A stretch of DNA of 13,537 nt from Anaerolineales bacterium (lineage in GTDB: Bacteria > Chloroflexota > Anaerolineae > Anaerolineales > DRMV01). Position numbers and translations under genes: made by a program. The DNA lies in contig WFUL01000235.1 of NCBI GenBank assembly GCA_015484985.1, forward strand, positions 1 through 13,537, given 5' to 3'. Positions 1-6,496 of the stretch are shown in pieces (within the stretch, counting starts at the first letter, position 1; each line of letters starts with the position of its first letter). A model generated the notes under the pieces. The model was not told the DNA's origin. It made no database searches and saw nothing but the letters and a program-made list of their open reading frames with translations.

Positions 1-100
1 ACCCCGGATGAAGAGAGAGATAATGCAGCAAGCGGCTTCGCCGCTTGCTGCATTATCTCTTCTTTGCTCCTGCGGTCCAGGGCCTGGCCAGACCTGTGCG
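1..100. repeat. Palindromic hairpin element, copy 1 (left end cut by window edge)
   Basis: A perfect 21-bp inverted repeat (16-36 with 40-60) forms a hairpin with a 3-nt tip. Read on the minus strand the tip carries GCGGCGAAGCCGC, the same 13-mer as copies 2 and 3. The right arm (about 66-100) contains CTCCTGCGGTCCAGGGCC then AGACCTGTGCG, which matches the arms of the other copies in inverted orientation. The left arm is truncated: by symmetry around position 38 about 24 nt lie outside the window. It sits downstream of the 3' end of the Cys/Trp-repeat gene. No U-tract follows either strand of the stem, so it does not look like a standard intrinsic terminator. Confidence 0.85.
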
Positions 101-306
101 CTCCAAAAGGAAAAGGCCCGCCTGCAGAGGTGGTCCAAACTTTCGGTCCATAAAGGACCAGCTGATTTCGGCAACATCTGCATGCACCCGCGCAGAGAGA
201 CCCTTTGCTTCCAGCGGTCATCCCGATATGGGATCCAAACTGTTATACCGAGGCATCTCTGAGGGGGCCTCAAAAGACACTGGTTTCTGTTCGGCAAAAG
301 GGCGCT
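101..306. other. Intergenic region with weak secondary structure only
   Basis: Together with copy 1 of the palindromic element this makes up the 306-base gene-free left end. The only structure I see is a short GGTCC-ataaa-GGACC hairpin (145-159) and a 5-bp ATCCC/GGGAT hairpin near 226-240. Neither is followed by a T-run on the minus strand, so no convincing terminator is visible for the gene ending at 307. The short open frames here look like chance frames. Confidence 0.5.
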
Positions 307-3264
307 TCACTCCTGGACCCAACTGCAGCTCGCCAAATCGTAGGACCACAAAGTCGTCCCTTCAGGATCGTAGCACTCCCATAAGTTGGGCTCCCGCTGT
401 CTGAACTTGTACGTGCATTGAGGAGGGGGTCCGGAAGGGATCTCACACCGCAAATCACATTCCCAGTCACATACACTTGTTTGGGTATTGAAGGTGCAGC
501 TGAAATTTTGGCTTCCCCGGAGGCAGGTCCAGGTGTTATTATCTTCGTAGATCACCTGGTCGCATCCATCTGGGCCGTTGGCATCCACCTCACAAATGTC
601 CCAACAACGCCAACGACACTCTTCCTCATCCCATGTGCACGCGTCGAACACGCCCCACCCTTCACATCGCCATTGCCCATCATCCCGCAACTCACAACGC
701 TCGGTTTCCTCACGCAAGACATCGGGATCGAGGTCTTGGGCGCAATTCAACGCCACGGAGACGTTCGGACACTCCCAGATGCAGACCTGTGCGTTCCAGT
801 TGCAACTGAAGGCGGTCACTTCTCCGGTGGGCAATTGCACTTCGCACATCCACCGACTGGGGTCTTCCTCCGAAGGGGCGCAACTCCTTCCCAGGCCCCC
901 AAGAGGAGGTGTGTCCGGTTCGGGGCAGGCATACAGTTCACACCACCAATCACAACCATCCCACCGACAAATGGCCGGAGGAAGGCGTTCCCCGGCCTCG
1001 TCATAGGAAATACATACCCAAATGCCTGCTTCCTGGTCGAGCGGACTACGTCCATCGCAGAAGGTCGGGCCTTCTAGAGGGGCAGGAGCGGTGCATGTTT
1101 CATCCGGGCACGCCACACCCCACAGACAGGTATCCTGCTCCCAGGAACAGGTCTCCTCGTTCCAGCGATAAAGCCAGTGTGTATCCCCCTCGTCAGGGAC
1201 AAGGCGACCATCAGGAAGGACGGCGGTGAGACGACCATCGCCGTCGTCTACAATGCAGCTCACGGTGGTGTCCTCGCCCATCAGGGGTATCGGTTGCCCA
1301 AGATAGCCCGTGCATATCTCCTCCAGGGTGCTGAGGTCAAAACCGTTGGTACAGTCGGTCTCGCCCAGGGTCATGCCGGTTTTACGTTCACACACTAGGT
1401 CACAGGACTGGGCATCCCAAACACAAAACGTCAGCGCTTCCCCTTGCTCAAAGAAATCGGCATCCCCATCCCCCAAATGACAGGTGATGAGCAGGGTCAT
1501 CGGCCGGTCACCACCTCCCGGCAGGGGTGCGGGATCCAAAGCAAAGCCCAGCCGTCGCAGTCGTTCGCGAGCCTCTGGAAGGTCTAAGATTTCCCGTTCA
1601 CATACCGCACCTTCATCCCATTGAGTATTCAGGAATTGCTGCACGACGATGTCGTCATAGATGCACTGGCGGCGCCACGCACATGTCTCGCTATTCCATG
1701 TATATTGGTCGACACGGAACTGGAGTTCCTGATGGCAGAACAGCACATTACCCGTAGGATCGTTGGGTGAAGACGCGAGTACATCACAGGCCTGCTGCAA
1801 AGGTTCCAAAGAGGAGACACACTGATCGTCACAATCCCAACGACACGTGACCGGATTCCAGGCACATTGCACTTCCACCCAGCCACCGGCATCCATCGGT
1901 GGCTGGGCTTCCACGAGGGTACTACCGGGAGCGACGAGGCCTCGACCCGTCCGACCTGTTGCGGGGTCGTCCTCCTCCGAGGAATCGGGGAATTGAGGAA
2001 TAAGGACGACCTCAAAGGTGGCCTGTGCCTCTCCGTCCGCTGTGGCTTCCCCCACAATGGGGAAATTGCGTGGATATCGGCATCGCCAAAATCCTCCGTC
2101 TTCGACCCATTCACATTGTCCTCCGGAGACCTCAGGAGGTGTCTTCGGCTCCGGACAGAGTTTCTCGTCATCCCGGGGAGGCTCACCCCGCCTCCCATCC
2201 ACAGGGCAGGCACCACAAGCCACCTCGTCCGGGTTGGGGATAAAGCCAAATGCGGCGCGACACGTATTGTCCACTCGCGCAATCACTCGTGCGGGGTAGT
2301 AAGGGTGGTCCGGATAGGGCGAACCCGCCGCGGCGAAAGGGAAACCATCATGGTAATTCATGGCTTCGGGACGGTTCACACCTTCATCGGCCCATAACCA
2401 CCAGAAGAACTGGGGGGCGCCTTCCAACAAGGCGCGCTTGAACGCGATATGTATTTGGGGGCGCTCTCCGGACACCCACTTCACCCACGCCAGGTCAGGG
2501 TCTTCCCCCCGACTTTCGTAGAAAATGCGCAAGTCATATCCCGTACCGTTGTTCGGAGCATCTGAGGAGCATACCCGAGCCGAACCAACATCGTTATCGG
2601 TGTCCAGAAAGACCTGCACGCCCGCATCGGTCCAGTCTTGGGCTTCCACCGGACCCTGTACCCAAACCAAGACATCACCTCTTCCGTCCCGATCCAGGTC
2701 CATCTCCACGCCATAGTTTCCTTGCGGTGAAGAGGCCTCGGGACGCTGTCCAAACAGCGCAAGGATAACGTACACCCACTGGTCATCCATGGCGAGTTCC
2801 CCATACACGATGTCCAGGTCAGGGAAATACGTTTTCTGTGTCTGTGCATTAAACGGGCGCTCAAAGATATTCTGTTTGTATACATCTCCTCCTTCAGGTA
2901 CGATAGTATGTCCCGGACGGACCTCCTCGCCAGTCGCCCGGTCCCAAACCGTGGCCAGCGCTTCAGGTGCCGTCCCTGGTCGTGTTATATGCGCCTGTTT
3001 AGGTTGAAACAACAGGTCAAAGGACGGGCCTATCACAAAGTTGAGCGTATCATCTTGCGCGCCCACGGCGACATTAGCACGAGAAGGGGGAAACATATAA
3101 GCAACTGCGGTTTGGGTCAGGCTCACACTCTCCCGAGTGGCTTCCAGAGAAGCATCCCTAACTGGGGTTTCGGTGCTTTGAAAAAGCCATCCACACGCCA
3201 ACACGACCCCAGCCAGCACCAATAAAAACGGGTAAACGAGGGCACCCTCCTCTTGGAATTTCAT
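307..3264 (-). CDS. Exported/membrane-anchored protein with DOMON-like N-terminal half and C-terminal Cys/Trp repeats, function unknown
   Basis: 985 residues from ATG 3264. AGGAGG (3271-3276) lies 6 nt upstream, which decides this start although the frame stays open to 3450. A single hydrophobic segment at residues 8-29 follows a short charged N-terminus; VLAC at 21-24 is a poor lipobox, so a membrane anchor is as likely as a lipoprotein. Residues about 145-330 (motifs DLDIVYGELAMDDQWVYV, YGVEMDLDRDGRGDVLVW, VQVFLDTDNDVGS) look like a beta-rich DOMON/CBM9-like domain; this is inferred from pattern only. Residues about 380-985 are cysteine-rich tandem units, each pairing C-x(8-14)-W-x-C with C-x-W-[ND]-x(3-4)-C-x-W-x-C (467-478, 614-625, 766-775, 821-832, 876-887, 923-936, with degenerate forms at 521-534, 700-713 and 973-985). 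Base composition looks lower in GC than the neighbouring housekeeping genes. Probably extracytoplasmic and disulfide-bonded. The gene is bracketed by palindromic element copies 1 and 2. Confidence 0.85.
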   Translation of the reverse strand: MKFQEEGALVYPFLLVLAGVVLACGWLFQSTETPVRDASLEATRESVSLTQTAVAYMFPPSRANVAVGAQDDTLNFVIGPSFDLLFQPKQAHITRPGTAPEALATVWDRATGEEVRPGHTIVPEGGDVYKQNIFERPFNAQTQKTYFPDLDIVYGELAMDDQWVYVILALFGQRPEASSPQGNYGVEMDLDRDGRGDVLVWVQGPVEAQDWTDAGVQVFLDTDNDVGSARVCSSDAPNNGTGYDLRIFYESRGEDPDLAWVKWVSGERPQIHIAFKRALLEGAPQFFWWLWADEGVNRPEAMNYHDGFPFAAAGSPYPDHPYYPARVIARVDNTCRAAFGFIPNPDEVACGACPVDGRRGEPPRDDEKLCPEPKTPPEVSGGQCEWVEDGGFWRCRYPRNFPIVGEATADGEAQATFEVVLIPQFPDSSEEDDPATGRTGRGLVAPGSTLVEAQPPMDAGGWVEVQCAWNPVTCRWDCDDQCVSSLEPLQQACDVLASSPNDPTGNVLFCHQELQFRVDQYTWNSETCAWRRQCIYDDIVVQQFLNTQWDEGAVCEREILDLPEARERLRRLGFALDPAPLPGGGDRPMTLLITCHLGDGDADFFEQGEALTFCVWDAQSCDLVCERKTGMTLGETDCTNGFDLSTLEEICTGYLGQPIPLMGEDTTVSCIVDDGDGRLTAVLPDGRLVPDEGDTHWLYRWNEETCSWEQDTCLWGVACPDETCTAPAPLEGPTFCDGRSPLDQEAGIWVCISYDEAGERLPPAICRWDGCDWWCELYACPEPDTPPLGGLGRSCAPSEEDPSRWMCEVQLPTGEVTAFSCNWNAQVCIWECPNVSVALNCAQDLDPDVLREETERCELRDDGQWRCEGWGVFDACTWDEEECRWRCWDICEVDANGPDGCDQVIYEDNNTWTCLRGSQNFSCTFNTQTSVCDWECDLRCEIPSGPPPQCTYKFRQREPNLWECYDPEGTTLWSYDLASCSWVQE

Positions 3265-3591
3265 GGCCAACCTCCTGAAGCCTGGCTTTGAGGTCCCACT
3301 GGGAAAGCGCTGCAGGCACAAGGCTTGCCTGAACAGCCGAACGCTGGCAAGGGATACCTCATGACCGTCCACCCGGATTCTATCGGTGTGCTGTGAATCC
3401 AGCGTCAGGATGAAACCCAGGAGGGTACGGGCGTGCATCACGTTTTCCAATGTCCCCTACCTGACTCACTCATACCAATTCTCCCGTAATTGATGAACCA
3501 ATGAACAAGGGTGGCCCTTGGCCCATGGCACCCTCCCTCATGTCCTTATCTTTGTGCAGAGGCTTGCATGGTGGAGGCGTTTTCGCCCTTT
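3265..3591. other. Upstream region of the Cys/Trp-repeat gene
   Basis: This stretch holds the 5' region of the minus-strand gene at 307-3264. The reading frame stays open from 3264 up to 3450, but nothing there has a good ribosome binding site. A weak promoter candidate on the minus strand is TTCATC, 17 nt, then TATGAG (about 3467-3495), with only 3/6 and 4/6 matches to consensus. No RNA gene or repeat is seen, apart from the 9-mer TAATTGATG near 3488 that also occurs in the stem of palindromic element copy 2. Confidence 0.4.
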
Positions 3592-3706
3592 CACATAGGT
3601 CTTTCCTGGCCCAGGGCCGCGAGAGGAAACATAATTGATGGGGCGGCGAAGCCGCCCCATCAATTATGTTCTTTCCTGCAGTCTCGTGCCCGGTCAGGAC
3701 AAACGG
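3592..3706. repeat. Palindromic hairpin element, copy 2
   Basis: The central perfect stem pairs 3628-3647 with 3651-3670 (20 bp) around a GAA tip, within the invariant GCGGCGAAGCCGC. The left arm, read outward on the minus strand, gives TCTCGCGGCCCTGGGCC then AGACCTATGTG. The right arm on the plus strand gives CCTGCAGTCTCGTGCCCGG then TCAGGAC. Both are diverged inverted copies of the same arm motif. CGTGCCCGGTCAGGAC (3685-3700) is identical at 15 of 16 positions to the left arm of copy 3 read on the minus strand. It lies between the terminator end of the glmS unit and the upstream region of the Cys/Trp-repeat gene. No target-site duplication is visible. Confidence 0.88.
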
Positions 3707-3780
3707 TACAACGGTTTCGTTTCATGAGAGAATGGGTATCAAGGGTAGCATCCTAAGCCATGCTTGGTATTATCCAACGC

Positions 3781-3816
3781 AAAAAGGGGACAGCGGATTC
3801 TACTGCTGTCCCCTTT
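3781..3816 (-). terminator. Intrinsic terminator of glmS
   Basis: A 12-bp perfect stem AAAGGGGACAGC (3783-3794) with GCTGTCCCCTTT (3805-3816) encloses a 10-nt loop. On the minus strand the stem runs into a five-T tract (3785-3781). It begins 36 nt past the glmS stop codon, the expected place and orientation for rho-independent termination of glmS. Confidence 0.88.
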
Positions 3817-3851
3817 CCCTTCACCCCCGGGAAATGGTGAAGAAGATTCGA

Positions 3852-5696
3852 TTACTCCACCGTCACCGATTTCGCCAGGTTCCGAGGCTGGTCTACATCC
3901 AGGCCCAGTTCCGCGGCAATGTAATAGGCGAAGAGCTGCAATGGCACAATGGCCACCACAGGAGTGAGCATCCAGGGCACCTCGGGAATCCAGAACACCT
4001 CATCGGCCACTTCCGCGATGCGCTCGTCTCCTTCCGTGGCCACTGCAATCACGGGCGCGCCCCGGGATTTCGCCTGTTCCACCTGACTGATCATCTTCTC
4101 GTACCAGGGGTCTTGCGGAACAACGGCGATAACGGGCATGTCTTCATCTAACAAAGCGATGGGACCGTGCTTCATCTCTCCGGCAGGGTAGCCCTCGGCG
4201 TGAATGTACGAAATCTCTTTGAGCTTGAGCGCGCCCTCGTAGGCCGTAGCCATGTTGATGCCCCGTCCCAGGTAGAGGGCGTTCTTCATGCGCATGTACT
4301 TACGGGCAACCCGGTACACCTCTTCCTCCCGGGCCAGCACCTGCTCCACCCAACCGGGCAGATATTGCAGATGGCCCACCAGTTCTTTGCGTTGCTGCGG
4401 TGTGAGACGGCCCCGCAAGTCCGCCAACAGGATGGCCAGCATGTACAGGTCCACGAGAGGTGCGGTGTAAGCCTTGGTGGAAGCCACGCTGATTTCCGGC
4501 CCCACCTGCATAGAGATGTAGCCATCGGCCATGCGCATGGCCTGGGAGCCGATGACGTTGACAATGGCCCAAAGGGTAGCGCCCCTGTGCTTGCCCTCGT
4601 GCATGGCGGCCAAGGTGTCCGCGGTCTCTCCCGACTGAGACACGGCCAGGACCACCATGTCTTCATCAATGATGGGGTCGGCGTAGCGAAACTCCGAGGC
4701 AATCATGGTTTCCACGGGAATTCGGGCCAGTCGCTCGATGAGTACCTTCCCCACCAGGGTGGTGTGATACGCGGTCCCGCAGGCCGTCATGTGAATCTTT
4801 TTCAAGCGCCGGGCGAAATCCTTGGAAAGGGGAAGAGTCGAGAAGGCAATCTCGCCGGTACGCACGTCCACCCGGCCTGCAATGGTATCCATCAAGGCCC
4901 GGGGTTGCTCATGGATTTCTTTGAGCATGAAGTGTTTGTAAGCGCCCTTTTCCGCCGCGGAGATGTCCCAGGGTACGGTGGTGACCTGCACCGGAACTTC
5001 CTCACCCTCCAGGGTAAAGATGCGTGCACCGTTTCGGGTGACCACGGCCATCTGCCCCGGTTCCAAGAAGGCCACTCGTCGGGTGTGTTCCAGGATGGCC
5101 GGCAGGTCGGAGGCCACGAACATTTCACCGTCCTCACCGAAGCCGATGACGATGCCGCCAGCGTTGCCTAAACGTGCGGTGATGAGCTTGTCGGGTTCCA
5201 GGGCCGAGAGCACCACGATGGCATTGGAGCCCTTGAGGATGCGCAAAGCCTCCCGCGTGGCTTCGACCAACGGGCGTCCCGCGGCGACGAAGCGGTCGAT
5301 AAGGTGGACGATGACCTCGGTATCCGTGTCGGATTGGAAACGGACTCCCTCGCTTTCGAGTTCTTCCCGCAGGGGCAGGAAATTCTCCACGATGCCGTTG
5401 TGCACCACCGCGATGGTTCGGACGGGATTCACATGGGGATGGGCGTTCCGGTCGATGGGTTCGCCATGGGTGGCCCATCGGGTATGTCCAATGCCCACCG
5501 TACCTGGCAAAGGCTCCTGTTCGATGTCCTCGATGAGGATGCGTAATTTTCCAGCACGGCGTTTGACCGAGATGACCCCGTTGTGCAACACGGCCACCCC
5601 GGCCGAATCGTAACCCCGATACTCCAACCGCTTCAGGCCGTTGAGGAGAATCGGGACCGCCTGTCGTTCCCCAATGTATCCCACAATACCGCACAT
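3852..5696 (-). CDS. glmS: Glutamine-fructose-6-phosphate aminotransferase (isomerizing)
   Basis: 614 residues, the family's usual length. It makes glucosamine-6-phosphate from fructose-6-phosphate and glutamine, the entry step to UDP-GlcNAc and peptidoglycan. The N-terminal glutaminase domain begins MCGIVGYIG with nucleophile Cys2, followed by RGYDSAG (27-33), GHTRWATHG (70-78), HNGIVENF (99-106) and SDTDTE (122-127). Two SIS sugar-isomerase domains follow, with ACGTAYH (305-311), SQSGETADT (353-361), SVASTKAYT (403-411) and the E487/KHGPIAL (509-515) region. The C-terminus PRNLAKSVTVE is the conserved closing motif, with Lys609 as the equivalent of the catalytic lysine. ATG 5696 is supported by GGAGGTGA at 5701-5708. 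It is monocistronic as far as can be seen, with a terminator 36 nt downstream, and it is preceded by a glmS ribozyme that should make its mRNA sensitive to the GlcN6P product. Confidence 0.98.
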   Translation of the reverse strand: MCGIVGYIGERQAVPILLNGLKRLEYRGYDSAGVAVLHNGVISVKRRAGKLRILIEDIEQEPLPGTVGIGHTRWATHGEPIDRNAHPHVNPVRTIAVVHNGIVENFLPLREELESEGVRFQSDTDTEVIVHLIDRFVAAGRPLVEATREALRILKGSNAIVVLSALEPDKLITARLGNAGGIVIGFGEDGEMFVASDLPAILEHTRRVAFLEPGQMAVVTRNGARIFTLEGEEVPVQVTTVPWDISAAEKGAYKHFMLKEIHEQPRALMDTIAGRVDVRTGEIAFSTLPLSKDFARRLKKIHMTACGTAYHTTLVGKVLIERLARIPVETMIASEFRYADPIIDEDMVVLAVSQSGETADTLAAMHEGKHRGATLWAIVNVIGSQAMRMADGYISMQVGPEISVASTKAYTAPLVDLYMLAILLADLRGRLTPQQRKELVGHLQYLPGWVEQVLAREEEVYRVARKYMRMKNALYLGRGINMATAYEGALKLKEISYIHAEGYPAGEMKHGPIALLDEDMPVIAVVPQDPWYEKMISQVEQAKSRGAPVIAVATEGDERIAEVADEVFWIPEVPWMLTPVVAIVPLQLFAYYIAAELGLDVDQPRNLAKSVTVE

Positions 5697-5899
5697 GGAT
5701 TCACCTCCTGCAAATCACGGACCCCGCTTGCACCGTGGTTCCACCGGCAGCCCTGTCCACGCGTCACGGCGAAGGACCGCGGGATGGTCCGATCAGGTGA
5801 GGTACCGCGCGGAAGGATGCACGGGGCAACCCTGCCCGAAGGGAGAGAACATCTGCCACTGCACCACTGCCCACAAATGGACCACGGCAGCATCGGTTC
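5697..5899 (-). promoter_or_regulatory. Leader segment between glmS ribozyme and glmS start codon
   Basis: About 200 nt of untranslated leader separate the 3' end of the ribozyme from the glmS ATG. It contains the ribosome binding site (5701-5708) and a 12-nt sequence GCCGGTGGAACC (minus strand, 5748-5737) that exactly repeats the sequence at the ribozyme's 3' end (5906-5895). It also has a GGACC/GGTCC hairpin (5774-5790) and a CGGGCA/TGCCC-type hairpin near 5823-5840. No T-run terminator is apparent. The length and dense pairing suggest a structured leader, but apart from the ribozyme I do not recognise a known class. Confidence 0.5.
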
Positions 5900-6129
5900 C
5901 ACCGGCCATGTCCAGGCCTTGTCCGCCCCGGTTACCCGCGCGGCCTTCGGTCCTGGACTTCCATGGGGAGACGGCCTCCCCGGGAGGGAAGCGGGGCGTG
6001 GCCGGTGCGCCCCGGAGGGCATCCGCCGATTCCTCGATTTTCCCCGGACCGATGGTCCGGGTTAGCCCCTGCCCGCGCAGGGGAACCCTCCACCTCGTCA
6101 CCCGCCCATATTCGGGCGGGCCAGGCGCT
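5900..6129 (-). ncRNA. glmS ribozyme: glmS self-cleaving ribozyme (GlcN6P-activated riboswitch)
   Basis: On the minus strand, TA|GCGCCTGG places the cleavage site between 6129 and 6128. P1 is CCCGCCC/GGGCGGG (6114-6120 with 6101-6107). It is followed by TGACGAGG and GGAGGG (6091-6086), which pairs with CCCTCC (6019-6014) as P2. The core AATCGAGGAATCGGCGGAT is present, and its GGCG (6027-6024) can pair with CGCC just after the cleavage site. P3 is 6013-6008 with 5998-5993. Its loop CACCGGCCA (6007-5999) is perfectly complementary to TGGCCGGTG (5908-5900), the P3.1-type pseudoknot. P4 is GTCCAGG/CCTGGAC (5958-5952 with 5916-5910). Unusual are a 42-nt two-hairpin insertion in the core (6042-6083) and an added hairpin between P3 and P4 (5965-5981). 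In the known class, GlcN6P acts as cofactor for cleavage, which destabilises the glmS mRNA. Confidence 0.93.
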
Positions 6130-6219
6130 ACTTCCCTCCCCATCCTCAGGGGAATGTGCTCCAAACCCGTTCCCTCGTCCAGCCTCACCTCCTGCCCAAA
6201 GGAAATTCGGGGATTTTCA

Positions 6220-6248
6220 AGTGTACCCAGAAACCTCGGGAAAGGCAA
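6220..6248 (-). promoter_or_regulatory. Sigma70-type promoter of the glmS transcript
   Basis: On the minus strand: -35 TTGCCT (6248-6243), a 17-nt spacer, then -10 TACACT (6225-6220). This predicts a start near 6213, about 85 nt upstream of the ribozyme cleavage site. Spacing and orientation fit transcription of the ribozyme and glmS. The assignment is by pattern only. Confidence 0.6.
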
Positions 6249-6351
6249 ACGGGTCAGGTGCTGTCGCATACCCATATCTTAGGAGCACCCTCGTTTCTCA
6301 ATAGGCGAAGAACATATCGGAGAGGCTCATCAAACTCATCTCCGCAAATCT

Positions 6352-6469
6352 CGCATAGTCCTAACCGGGCACGGGGCCGCAGGAGGAATAAAGTGATGCA
6401 GCGGCGAAGCCGCCGCTGCATCACTTTATTCCTCCCCCTCCGGCCAAGGCCCTCGCAAGCCTGTGTGGG
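6352..6469. repeat. Palindromic hairpin element, copy 3
   Basis: The longest stem of the three: 25 perfect base pairs (6382-6406 with 6411-6435) around an AAGC loop, again containing GCGGCGAAGCCGC (6401-6413). The left arm read on the minus strand gives TGCGGCCCCGTGCCCGG, TTAGGAC, TATGCG. The right arm gives CTCCGGCCAAGGCCC then AAGCCTGTGTG. Both are diverged copies of the arms in copies 1 and 2. It lies between the 3' end of the aminotransferase gene (6497) and the glmS promoter. With AATAAAG/CTTTATT in the lower stem and GGAGG/CCTCC at its base, it has no trailing T-tract, so intrinsic termination is possible but not indicated. Confidence 0.88.
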
Positions 6470-6496
6470 TCCCAGGGGGCGATGCCCACCTGTCCG

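Noticed and set aside
418..1077. 219-codon plus-strand open frame opposite the Cys/Trp-repeat gene, and other plus-strand frames in 500-3250
   Set aside because: They lie antisense to a long gene with a clear ribosome binding site and repeat structure; their translations lack domain character and good starts.
3592..3706. Insertion sequence ends with target-site duplication
   Set aside because: Arms are inverted and terminal-repeat-like, but no direct repeat flanks copy 2 or copy 3 and there is no transposase gene in the window.
4167..5171. 334-codon plus-strand open frame opposite glmS
   Set aside because: Antisense shadow of a full-length, highly conserved gene in GC-rich DNA.
5731..5830. 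T-box-like motifs in the glmS leader (GGTGGAACCACGG on the minus strand, GGTACCGCG on the plus strand)
   Set aside because: They resemble the T-box 14-mer only in part, no specifier loop stem or T-run terminator accompanies them, and the plus-strand version faces no plus-strand gene. The minus-strand GGTGGAACC is better explained as part of the ribozyme-partner repeat.
5793..6275. 160-codon minus-strand and 213-codon plus-strand open frames in the glmS leader
   Set aside because: They cross the ribozyme, whose pairing explains the sequence; no ribosome binding site supports a start and the translations resemble no protein.
6382..6435. Palindromic element stem read as an intrinsic terminator for the aminotransferase gene
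   Set aside because: The stem is long and perfect but is not followed by a T-tract on the minus strand, and the same element occurs in positions not just 3' of genes.
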